A stretch of 64,000 nucleotides of DNA from contig DVLL01000010.1 of NCBI GenBank assembly GCA_018715525.1, positions 28,221-92,220 of the forward strand, read 5' to 3'. The position numbers and the translations under genes were made by a program. Shown here piece after piece: positions 1 to 7,499 of this stretch (the first letter of the stretch is position 1; each line of letters opens with the position of its first letter). Origin of the DNA: Candidatus Faeciplasma pullistercoris (GTDB lineage Bacteria; Bacillota; Clostridia; Oscillospirales; Ruminococcaceae). A model generated the notes under the pieces. That model saw only the letters and a program-made list of their open reading frames with translations, was not told the DNA's origin and ran no database searches.

Positions 1-806
1 CCACCGTCAGCGGTACATATGCAGGAGAAATCCAGACTCCGGAGTACGGCGAGGAGCTTGACGGTCACCTCAGATATCACAGCTATAAGCTCCGCGGAAT
101 TGTGAACGGAATTGACTATGATATGTGGAATCCGGAGACCGATCCCGCTCTTGCGGTGAACTACGGCTTAGGCGACGTACTCGGAAAGAAGAAGGAGAAC
201 AAACGCGCTCTTCAGCAGGAGCTCGGACTTGTCCAGGACGACGGCAAGTTCATCGTTTCCCTCATTTCCCGTCTTACAAACCAGAAGGGTCTCGACCTCA
301 TCAACGCAATACTTCCTCAGATCCTTGACGATTACACCCAGATGATAGTCTTGGGAACAGGCGACAGGCAGTATGAGGACACCTTCCGCTACTACGAGAA
401 TACCCACCGCGGCATGTTCAGCGCGTGCATACAGTACGACGAGTCGAGAGCCCACCGCATCTATGCCGGCTCGGACGCTCTGCTTGTTCCGTCCCGCTTT
501 GAGCCCTGCGGACTTACCCAGCTCAACGCCATGCACTACGGCACTCTGCCTATCGTGAGGGAGACGGGCGGTCTTAGGGATACCGTAGAGCCCTATAACA
601 ACATTACCGGCGCCGGAAACGGCTTCACCTTTGACCGTTATGACGCAGGACTTCTCCTTGACGCCATCAACCGCGCTAAGACGGAGTTCTTCAACAACAG
701 ATATCACTGGGACGAGGTCGTCCAAAGAGACATGGCAAAGGATGTCTCATGGGAGAACTCTGCAAGACAGTATAAGGATCTGTATCTTGAGCTGACTCAG
801 TGGTAA
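1..806 (+). CDS. glgA: Glycogen synthase, C-terminal part (cut by window edge)
   Basis: ADP-glucose:(1->4)-alpha-glucan glucosyltransferase (GT5), the chain-extending enzyme of bacterial glycogen synthesis. The open frame runs in from the left edge (reading frame begins at base 3), so the N-terminal Rossmann domain is missing. Visible signatures are TVSGTYAGEIQTPEYG near the start, the VNGID segment at the domain junction, SLISRLTNQKG opening the C-terminal GT-B domain, and the SRFEPCGLTQLNAM donor-binding motif with its conserved Glu. The first ATG (102) lies inside the conserved NGID motif and is not the true start. It is followed by a terminator and faces a second glgA on the opposite strand, so the genome has two glgA paralogues, transcribed convergently. 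Family assignment is firm; the reason for two copies is unknown. Confidence 0.93.
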   Translation, partial: TVSGTYAGEIQTPEYGEELDGHLRYHSYKLRGIVNGIDYDMWNPETDPALAVNYGLGDVLGKKKENKRALQQELGLVQDDGKFIVSLISRLTNQKGLDLINAILPQILDDYTQMIVLGTGDRQYEDTFRYYENTHRGMFSACIQYDESRAHRIYAGSDALLVPSRFEPCGLTQLNAMHYGTLPIVRETGGLRDTVEPYNNITGAGNGFTFDRYDAGLLLDAINRAKTEFFNNRYHWDEVVQRDMAKDVSWENSARQYKDLYLELTQW

Positions 807-877
807 TAAAAAACATTGAACCTTTATTGTCTCACGATCCCGACTTCTCGCCATGTGCGTGACAGAGATAAGATATT

Positions 878-907
878 GGGGAGCCTCCAAGGCGGGGCTC
901 CCTTTTC
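878..907 (+). terminator. Intrinsic terminator after glgA fragment
   Basis: A GGGAGCC / GGCTCCC stem (879-885 with 896-902) with a 10-nt loop is followed by TTTTCTT. It lies about 70 bases after the stop codon of the left-edge glgA. Confidence 0.75.
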
Positions 908-971
908 TTATGCGTATGCTTTGCGGGAAAGACCTGATAAAAGCTTGTTCCCGCACACAATATCAAATATA

Positions 972-1014
972 AAAGCTTACCCCGCATAGGATCAATGATG
1001 CTCTATACGGGGTT
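972..1014 (-). terminator. Probable terminator of the glgBCDA operon
   Basis: An imperfect stem (about 978-988 pairing with 1003-1014, ACCCCGYATAG arms) precedes a U-rich stretch (GCTTTTATATTTG) when read on the minus strand. It lies 35 bases past the minus-strand glgA stop and back to back with the plus-strand terminator. Confidence 0.5.
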
Positions 1015-1048
1015 ATAATTTGCGTAAAATCGGGGAAGGAGGGGACTC

Positions 1049-2467
1049 TTATCCGACCAGTTCCTTATATAGACCAAGATACAGCTCGGCTGAGCGCTTC
1101 CAGCTGAAGTCCTCTCTAAGCGCATGGCTTACAAGCTTGCCCCATTGCATTCTCTTGTCGTAGTATGCCCTTGCTCTTACCGTGGCGTCAAGCATGTCGT
1201 GAGCGTTATAGGTCTTGAATGTGAAGCCGTTGCCGCCCTGACCTCCGCAGTCGGTTATACTGTCCTTGAGGCCGCCTGTTTCTCTTACTATCGGAATGGT
1301 TCCGTACCTAAGAGCCACCATCTGGGAAAGTCCGCATGGCTCGCTCTTAGATGGCATCAGCAGCATATCGGAGCCTGCGTATATCCTGTGCGCAAGGGCG
1401 GGGATAAAGCCTATTCTTACGGCCACCCTGTCGGGGTATCTGTACGCCATTGCCCGGAAGAAATCTTCATAATGCTTTTCGCCTGAGCCGAGGACTACAA
1501 ATTTATATCCGAGGTTTATCATATCGTCAAAGACGCACTCGATAAGATCTATGCCCTTGTGTCCTACAAGCCTTGTGATGATGCCTATTACCGGCTCCTT
1601 GCCGATAGGAAGTCCAAGCTCCTCAAGAAGCAGCTTCTTGCATTCCGCTTTTCCCGACTTATCATCAACCGAGTAATTAAACGGTATGTCGGTGTCTGTG
1701 GCAGGGTTATATACATCCTGATCTATGCCGTTGAGGAAGCCGCAGAGCTTGTACTTTTTGCTCCAGAGAATCGGGTCGAGTCCGCAGGAGAAATACGAGT
1801 TGAGGATTTCTTCCGCGTAGGTAGGGGAGACAGTGGTGATTTTGTCCGCCGTCTCAAGGGCTCCCTTCATCAGGTTGCAGTAGCCGTCATACTCCACTAT
1901 GCTGTAGTGGCTGGGAGATATGCCGAGGACATTCTGGCATAGATCCATTCCGTATTTGCCCTGATACTGTATGTTGTGTATGGTAAAGACATTCTTGATG
2001 TTTCCCATGCCAAGCTTGTCCCTGTAATAGATGTCGTAGTATACAGGAACCATTGCGGTTTCCCAGTCGTTTGAGTTGATTATGTCAGGAACAAAGTCTA
2101 TGTGCGCGATCATTTCAAGGATTGCTCTTGAGAAGAAAACGAATCTCTCGGCGTCGTCATAGTAGCCGTAAATCCCGCCGCTGCGCTTGAAGTAGTATTC
2201 GTTGTCTATAAGGTAATAGGTGACGCCGTTTTCTACTCCTTTGAACACTCCGCAGTACTGGTTTCTCCATGCGACTGAAACATAAAAGTTGGTGACAAAT
2301 TCAAGCTTGTTGCGCAGATCCTGTCTGACATTTGAATACAGGGGAAGAACCACTCTGCAATCATGTCCCGCCTGGTTCAGTGCTCTTGGGAGCGAGCCGG
2401 CGACGTCCGCAAGTCCGCCCGAGGCGACATATGGCAGCGCCTCGCTTGCCGCATATAGTATTTTCAT
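1049..2467 (-). CDS. glgA: Glycogen synthase (second copy)
   Basis: GT5 glycogen synthase of 472 aa, using ADP-glucose made by GlgC/GlgD. The start is placed at the ATG of MKILYAASEALPY (2465-2467), preceded by AAAGGAAA; the open frame upstream of it has no family resemblance. Domains: N-terminal acceptor-side Rossmann fold (about 1-235), then the donor-side domain opening at IIGITRLVGHKG and carrying SEPCGLSQM and GTIPIVRETGG. Oddity: the usual KTGGLADV loop reads ASGGLADV, so the lysine that contacts ADP-glucose in the E. coli enzyme (residue 15) is Ala here. It is the last gene of the glgB-glgC-glgD-glgA operon, 122 bases after glgD, with a structured spacer that could tune its expression. 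Confidence 0.95.
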   Translation of the reverse strand: MKILYAASEALPYVASGGLADVAGSLPRALNQAGHDCRVVLPLYSNVRQDLRNKLEFVTNFYVSVAWRNQYCGVFKGVENGVTYYLIDNEYYFKRSGGIYGYYDDAERFVFFSRAILEMIAHIDFVPDIINSNDWETAMVPVYYDIYYRDKLGMGNIKNVFTIHNIQYQGKYGMDLCQNVLGISPSHYSIVEYDGYCNLMKGALETADKITTVSPTYAEEILNSYFSCGLDPILWSKKYKLCGFLNGIDQDVYNPATDTDIPFNYSVDDKSGKAECKKLLLEELGLPIGKEPVIGIITRLVGHKGIDLIECVFDDMINLGYKFVVLGSGEKHYEDFFRAMAYRYPDRVAVRIGFIPALAHRIYAGSDMLLMPSKSEPCGLSQMVALRYGTIPIVRETGGLKDSITDCGGQGGNGFTFKTYNAHDMLDATVRARAYYDKRMQWGKLVSHALREDFSWKRSAELYLGLYKELVG

Positions 2468-2520
2468 TTTTAAAATTTTCCTTTCAGTAAAGCTGGTTTC
2501 GGACTGAATTTTCCTGATAT

Positions 2521-2574
2521 GCCGCAAAAGCGGCAGCCTCGGAAGCTTTTTAGCCCGAACCTCTCCGCTTTTGC
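2521..2574 (-). promoter_or_regulatory. Alternative hairpins in the glgD-glgA spacer
   Basis: The arm at 2524-2533 (GCAAAAGCGG) can pair either with 2565-2574 (CCGCTTTTGC, perfect 10 bp, 31-nt loop) or, slightly shifted, fold on itself as GCCGC-AAAA-GCGGC (2521-2534). The two folds are mutually exclusive, which suggests an attenuator or mRNA-processing element between glgD and glgA. Pairing is seen directly; a regulatory role is inferred. Confidence 0.35.
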
Positions 2575-2589
2575 AGACGAAATGTTAAA

Positions 2590-3714
2590 TCAAAGAACAC
2601 GTTTCTTGGCGATGTAGAGCGGACTGCCTTCCGCTGAGGAAATGCAGAGCTGATCGCCTATCTTTACTTCCTTATCGGTTATGATATTTGAGACCTCGGT
2701 GTCCTCGCCGATGATGGTGTCCTGCATGAGTATGCAGTTCTTAACGTACGCACCCTTGCCTACTGTAACGCCCCTGAAGATAATGCAGTTTTCAACTCTG
2801 CCGAGGATTATGCAGCCATCGGCTATAAGGGAGTTGGTGACAGCGCTTTCAAGACCGTACTTAGATGGAGCGTCGTCCCTTACCTTGGTGTATACGGGTC
2901 TCTTCTTCTGAACAAGCTTCTCGATGATATCCGCGTCCAGAAGCTCCATGTTCGCGCGATAGTAGCTTTCGAGGTCGGTTATCTTGCTGTAGTAGCCGTT
3001 GTACGCAAATGTCCTGATATCCAGCTCTGAAACCATTGCCTGAAGAATATCTCTTCCGAAGTCGAGCTTGCCCTTGGGAACAAGATCCTTGATGAGGTCG
3101 ATAAGAAGCTGTTTCTTCAGAATGAGAGCATTCATGCTCATTGTAAACTTTCCTGCCTGGGCGCGGTTGATGATGGTCTGCTTTACTCTTCCGGAGGTTC
3201 CGGTTTCGAACACGATTGAGTCTGCGGTGTCAATCGCGGAAAAATCACCGTCAACGGTGAGGCAGGTGATGTCTGCACCCGACTCTATGTGCGCTTCCGT
3301 GAGGTCCGAGTAGTCCACATTGTCCACAAAGTTGCAGTCAGACAGGATAACATAGTCGCAGGGGTATTTCTGGAGATATCCAAGAGAACCTCTTAATGCC
3401 TGTAGCTTTCCGGTGTATAGACCGGAGTTTATCTGCCCGTAGGGAGGCAGGATTGTAAGACCTCCGTCATTTCTTGCCAGATCCCACTGTCTTGCCGAGC
3501 CTATGTGGTCGATAAGGGACTGATAGTTGGACTTTGTTATGATTCCCACTCTCGACATACCGGAATTGACCATGTTTGACAGCTGGAAGTCTATAAGTCT
3601 GAAGCGTCCGCCGAACGGAATGGAAGCCATCGTTCTTTTGGAAGAGAGTTCGGGAATAAATTCCTCATGGGAATTTGCAAATAAAATTCCCAATACATTT
3701 GTCATATTATACAT
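2590..3714 (-). CDS. glgD: Glucose-1-phosphate adenylyltransferase, GlgD subunit
   Basis: Non-catalytic or regulatory partner of GlgC in the Bacillota ADP-glucose pyrophosphorylase, 374 aa. It shares the nucleotidyltransferase fold and left-handed beta-helix C-terminus of GlgC, but lacks the pyrophosphate-loop signature: where GlgC has GGQGSRL it reads FANSHEEFIPELSSKR. The IPFGGRFRLIDFQLSN segment is conserved. In related GlgCD pairs the heteromer is much more active than GlgC alone. It lies 15 bases after glgC and is surely cotranscribed with it. Confidence 0.94.
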   Translation of the reverse strand: MYNMTNVLGILFANSHEEFIPELSSKRTMASIPFGGRFRLIDFQLSNMVNSGMSRVGIITKSNYQSLIDHIGSARQWDLARNDGGLTILPPYGQINSGLYTGKLQALRGSLGYLQKYPCDYVILSDCNFVDNVDYSDLTEAHIESGADITCLTVDGDFSAIDTADSIVFETGTSGRVKQTIINRAQAGKFTMSMNALILKKQLLIDLIKDLVPKGKLDFGRDILQAMVSELDIRTFAYNGYYSKITDLESYYRANMELLDADIIEKLVQKKRPVYTKVRDDAPSKYGLESAVTNSLIADGCIILGRVENCIIFRGVTVGKGAYVKNCILMQDTIIGEDTEVSNIITDKEVKIGDQLCISSAEGSPLYIAKKRVL

Positions 3715-3729
3715 AACTTCTACTCCTCC

Positions 3730-4932
3730 TTATATGTCGGCAGAAATGATCTGCTTGGGTGCTACTATTGTGCCGGAGCTGATGCTGATGTTGTGTCCGA
3801 CCACCGCGATGCCCCATTCGCTCTTATTTTCATATGACTCCGGTCTTGCGCCGATATGCGCTCCCGCCTGAATGACGCTTGACTCTCCGACTATCGCGTA
3901 CTCGACGACGGCGCCTCTTTTTACGGTAGCTCCCGGCATAAGTATCGAATCTGTTACTATAGCTCCCTCTTCAATGGTTACTCCGCCGGAGATAAGAGAG
4001 CAGTCCACCGAGCCGTCTATGACGCAGCCGGTGGTCACCATTGAGTTCTGGATCTTGGCGTTCTTGCCGATGAACTGAGGAGCTCTTGAGTCGTTGTTGG
4101 AGAAAATCTTCCAGGTCGGATCATAGAGGTCAATCGGGATGTTCGGAGAAAGAAGATCCATGTTGGCTTCCCAGAGGCTGTCGATGGTTCCTACGTCCTT
4201 CCAGTAGCCCTGGAAGCGGTAAGCATACATTCTTTCCTTGTTGGCAAGCATCGAGGGGATTACGTTCTTGCCGAAGTCCTTTGTGGCGGTAGCGTCAAGC
4301 TCGTTCTCGGTGAGGTATTTCTTGAGGGTGGGGTAGGAGAATATGTAGATACCCATTGAAGCGAGGGTGCTCTCCGGTTCCTTGGGCTTCTCAACAAACT
4401 TGGTGATGGCGTCTGTCTCGTCGGTGGACATGATACCAAAGCGTGAGGCCTCGGAAAGCTCGACCTCGATAACGGCTATGGTGCACACAGCGTTCTTTTC
4501 CTTATGGAACTGCAGCATCTTTGAATAGTCCATCTTGTAGATGTGGTCGCCTGAGAGGATAACAACATACTCAGGGTCGTATCTTTCGATAAACGATAGA
4601 TTCTGATAGATGGCGTTTGCGGTGCCCTCATACCACTGAGCTCCGGAGTTCGACTGATAAGGCGGGAGTATATGAACTCCTCCGTGGATTCTGTCAAGAT
4701 TCCATGCCTGTCCGTTGCCTATGTAGTCGTTGAGCACGAGGGGCTGATACTGCGTCAGGACTCCTACGGTGTCGATACCGGAGTTAACGCAGTTAGACAG
4801 CGGAAAGTCGATGATTCTGTACTTGCCTCCATAGGGTACGGCGGGCTTTGCGACGTTTTTTGTCAGCGCGTAGAGTCTTGAGCCCTGTCCGCCTGCCAGC
4901 AGCATTGCAACACATTCTTTTTTGTTATACAT
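3730..4932 (-). CDS. glgC: Glucose-1-phosphate adenylyltransferase, catalytic GlgC subunit
   Basis: Makes ADP-glucose from glucose 1-phosphate and ATP, the committed step of glycogen synthesis; 400 aa, normal length. Residues 11-18 give the LLAGGQGS loop followed by [18 protein letters not shown], and the substrate motif VEKPKEPE is present near residue 160. The C-terminal third is a hexapeptide beta-helix (repeats such as [17 protein letters not shown]) that mediates oligomerisation. The ATG is preceded by GGAAAGAGAGAA. It sits between glgB (69-base gap) and glgD (15-base gap). Confidence 0.96.
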   Translation of the reverse strand: MYNKKECVAMLLAGGQGSRLYALTKNVAKPAVPYGGKYRIIDFPLSNCVNSGIDTVGVLTQYQPLVLNDYIGNGQAWNLDRIHGGVHILPPYQSNSGAQWYEGTANAIYQNLSFIERYDPEYVVILSGDHIYKMDYSKMLQFHKEKNAVCTIAVIEVELSEASRFGIMSTDETDAITKFVEKPKEPESTLASMGIYIFSYPTLKKYLTENELDATATKDFGKNVIPSMLANKERMYAYRFQGYWKDVGTIDSLWEANMDLLSPNIPIDLYDPTWKIFSNNDSRAPQFIGKNAKIQNSMVTTGCVIDGSVDCSLISGGVTIEEGAIVTDSILMPGATVKRGAVVEYAIVGESSVIQAGAHIGARPESYENKSEWGIAVVGHNISISSGTIVAPKQIISADI

Positions 4933-5001
4933 TTCTCTCTTCCTTTCGATTTGAAGAATACCGATTTTTGAGACAGCGTCGCCTTGCGTTTCGCCGCGCT
5001 G

Positions 5002-7224
5002 TCAGGTGCCTGATTTTCTTTGCGCGTTTTTCTTTGATTCAGACGCGCCCGCTCTTTTTGCCTGTGAAGCGGATGCTCGGGATTTTGTTTCGCCGAGCTT
5101 TTTATCCGACTTTGTTTCAGGCTTCGCCTTTGACTTCGTGCCCGATTTTTCGCTCGGCTTCACTGCCGTATTAGCCTGCTTGGTCTTTTCTGCTCGGGAG
5201 CCCTTTTGCTCCGGCTTTTGTAAAGCTGTAGCGTTTTTGGCCTTTGGCTCTTGCTCGCTGACCCTTAGACGCTCAGAGTCTTTTGCCCGGCGTGACGGCT
5301 TGTCATGTTCAATGACAGCCTGAACCTTTGCAGGACGCGGCGCCGGATTTTTTCTCACCTTGAAATACATGACCGACATGGCGGGAATGCTTATGGAAAT
5401 GGACTGCTCAAACCCGTGCATCGGTATGTCCTCCGACTTTACGGGGGAGTTAGCGTAGGGCGAGCCGTCGCTCGACGAGGTGTTGAACACCTCGGTGTAG
5501 GTTCCCTTGAACGGAACTCCGAACCTGTAGTCTGTCCTGTCCACGGGCACGAAATTGCATACAACGATTATTTCCTTGCCCTCGGCGTCTATTCTGCGGA
5601 AGATTATGATCGACTGCTGGTAGTCGTCCGAGGAAATCCAGTTGAAGCCCTTCCAGGAATAGTCCTCGCTCCAGAACGGAGCATTATCGAGATAGAACTT
5701 ATTGAGGTTTTTTACGAAGCCATGGAAGTTTCGGTGGCTCTCAAACTGGTCGAGCAGGAACCAGTCAAGCCCGGTGCGGTAGTCCCACTCCTTGAACTGA
5801 GCAAACTCGCAGCCCATAAAGAGCATCTTTTTTCCGGGGTGAGCCATCATATAGCCCATGAACGCCTTGTCTCCCAAGAACTTCATGTCGGTGTCGCCCG
5901 GCATCTTCTGAATCAGGGAGCCCTTGCCGTACACCACCTCGTCGTGGGATATCGGAAGAATAAAGTTTTCAGAGAAGGCGTAGAAGAATGAGAAGGTTAT
6001 CTCATTGTGGTTGAAGCTGCGGAAGTAGGGATCCATAGACATATACTTCATCATGTCGTTCATCCAGCCCATGTTCCACTTAAAGTTGAAGCCGAGCCCG
6101 CCGTCATAGACCGGCTTTGTGACTTTAGGCCATGCTGTTGACTCCTCCGCTATCATCATAGCCGAAGGGCATCTGGCAAATACCGCGGAGTTGAGCTTTT
6201 GCAGGAAGTCCACGGCCTCAAGATTGTGGTTTCCTCCGTCCTTATTAGGTCTCCACTCTCCGCCCTGCCTGTCATAGTCGAGGTACAGCATCGAAGCGAC
6301 GGCGTCTACACGCAGCCCGTCGACATGCATTTTCTCAAGCCAATACACGGCATTGGAAATCAGGAAGGAATGGACTTCCGGCTTGCCGAAGTCGAATACC
6401 CTTGTTCCCCACGCCTTGTGCTCCATCTTGAGGGGATCTGAGTATTCATAGCAGGGTGAACCGTCAAATTCATATAGACCCGCTTCGTCCTTGGGAAAGT
6501 GCGCTGGGACCCAGTCGAGTATCACTCCTATGCCGGCTTGATGGAAGGCGTCTATCATTTCCATGAAGTCTGTTGGGCTGCCGAAGCGGGAGGTTGGAGC
6601 GTAGTAGCAAATTGCCTGATATCCCCACGAACCGTCGAATGGGTACTCGCAAAGGGGCATAAACTCGACGTGAGTGTAGTTCATCTCTTTCATGTAGGGG
6701 ATAAGCTCCTGCGCCACTTTGGCATAGCTGAAATAATTTCCGTCAGGATACTGTCTCCATGAGGCGAGGTTGACCTCGTATATATTCATCGGAGCGTTAT
6801 ACAGCGGCTTGCGGTCCCGCTTTGCAAGCCATGCCGAGTCGTGCCACTTATATCCGGAAATATCAAAAATCTTTGTTCCCGTATCCGGAGGAGTCTGCAT
6901 GTGAGTGCCGTACGGGTCTGCCTTCATTCTCTCGACATTGTCGGCTCCAAAGACCCAGTACTTGTATATTGAATATTGATCTAAACCGGCAGCACGACAT
7001 TCCCATATGCCGCCGTATACCCTCTTGCATGGATTTTTCTCTTTATCCCATCCGTTGAAGTCGCCTACGACAGAGACTCTTTGCGCGTTAGGAGCCCAAA
7101 CTCGGAAAATATAATCGCCCTCGTTGGTTTTGTGAGCGCCAAACAGCTCCCATGCGTTATAGCATTCGCCTTTCAAAAATCTGTCGGTAAGCTCTTTTAC
7201 GGCGTAATTGTTGCTCTCGGACAC
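5002..7224 (-). CDS. glgB: 1,4-alpha-glucan branching enzyme with a basic C-terminal tail
   Basis: Introduces alpha-1,6 branches into glycogen. The start is GTG at 7222-7224 behind AAAAGGAAG. Domains: CBM48 (about 20-110, WAPNAQRVSVVGDFNGW), GH13 catalytic barrel (about 140-520) with nucleophile Asp in DGLRVDAV, acid/base Glu in IAEEST and the third acid in PISHDEV, then a C-terminal beta domain ending near residue 624. Odd feature: residues about 625-740 form a low-complexity tail rich in Lys, Ala, Ser and Glu with no predicted fold, which typical GlgB proteins (about 620-730 aa) do not have in this form. First gene of the glg operon, with a sigma-A-like promoter upstream. Confidence 0.96.
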   Translation of the reverse strand: MSESNNYAVKELTDRFLKGECYNAWELFGAHKTNEGDYIFRVWAPNAQRVSVVGDFNGWDKEKNPCKRVYGGIWECRAAGLDQYSIYKYWVFGADNVERMKADPYGTHMQTPPDTGTKIFDISGYKWHDSAWLAKRDRKPLYNAPMNIYEVNLASWRQYPDGNYFSYAKVAQELIPYMKEMNYTHVEFMPLCEYPFDGSWGYQAICYYAPTSRFGSPTDFMEMIDAFHQAGIGVILDWVPAHFPKDEAGLYEFDGSPCYEYSDPLKMEHKAWGTRVFDFGKPEVHSFLISNAVYWLEKMHVDGLRVDAVASMLYLDYDRQGGEWRPNKDGGNHNLEAVDFLQKLNSAVFARCPSAMMIAEESTAWPKVTKPVYDGGLGFNFKWNMGWMNDMMKYMSMDPYFRSFNHNEITFSFFYAFSENFILPISHDEVVYGKGSLIQKMPGDTDMKFLGDKAFMGYMMAHPGKKMLFMGCEFAQFKEWDYRTGLDWFLLDQFESHRNFHGFVKNLNKFYLDNAPFWSEDYSWKGFNWISSDDYQQSIIIFRRIDAEGKEIIVVCNFVPVDRTDYRFGVPFKGTYTEVFNTSSSDGSPYANSPVKSEDIPMHGFEQSISISIPAMSVMYFKVRKNPAPRPAKVQAVIEHDKPSRRAKDSERLRVSEQEPKAKNATALQKPEQKGSRAEKTKQANTAVKPSEKSGTKSKAKPETKSDKKLGETKSRASASQAKRAGASESKKNAQRKSGT

Positions 7225-7342
7225 TTAAACACTTCCTTTTACTCTGGGATCGAAACGGGGATACCGCAGAGCCAAAAGGCGTTCTTAAAGCGTTCCGGGC
7301 TTCGATTTCAGTAAGTTGACCACATTAAAGTAGCTCAAATAT

Positions 7343-7371
7343 ATTATAGATGATTTCCTTTTTTTTTGCAA
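7343..7371 (-). promoter_or_regulatory. Sigma-A-type promoter for glgB operon
   Basis: On the minus strand TTGCAA (7366-7371) and TATAAT (7343-7348) are separated by exactly 17 bases, about 120 bases upstream of the glgB GTG. No other strong promoter is seen in the 275-base gap between spoIIE and glgB. Confidence 0.65.
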
Positions 7372-7499
7372 TATTTTTAAGCACAATTTTCATGATTTCA
7401 CATTTTTATCACTTGTTTTTTGGCTATTTTAACAATAGCGTTTCATAGAATTAATAATCGGGGACTTAGTTTCACATAGATTTTATCTTGAATCTACTC

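Noticed and set aside
168..725. Long minus-strand open frame opposite glgA
   Set aside because: Antisense shadow of a conserved GT5 coding region; no family resemblance and no ribosome site.
5305..5991. 228-codon plus-strand open frame opposite glgB
   Set aside because: Lies wholly inside the conserved glgB gene in antisense; composition follows the GC-rich glgB codons.
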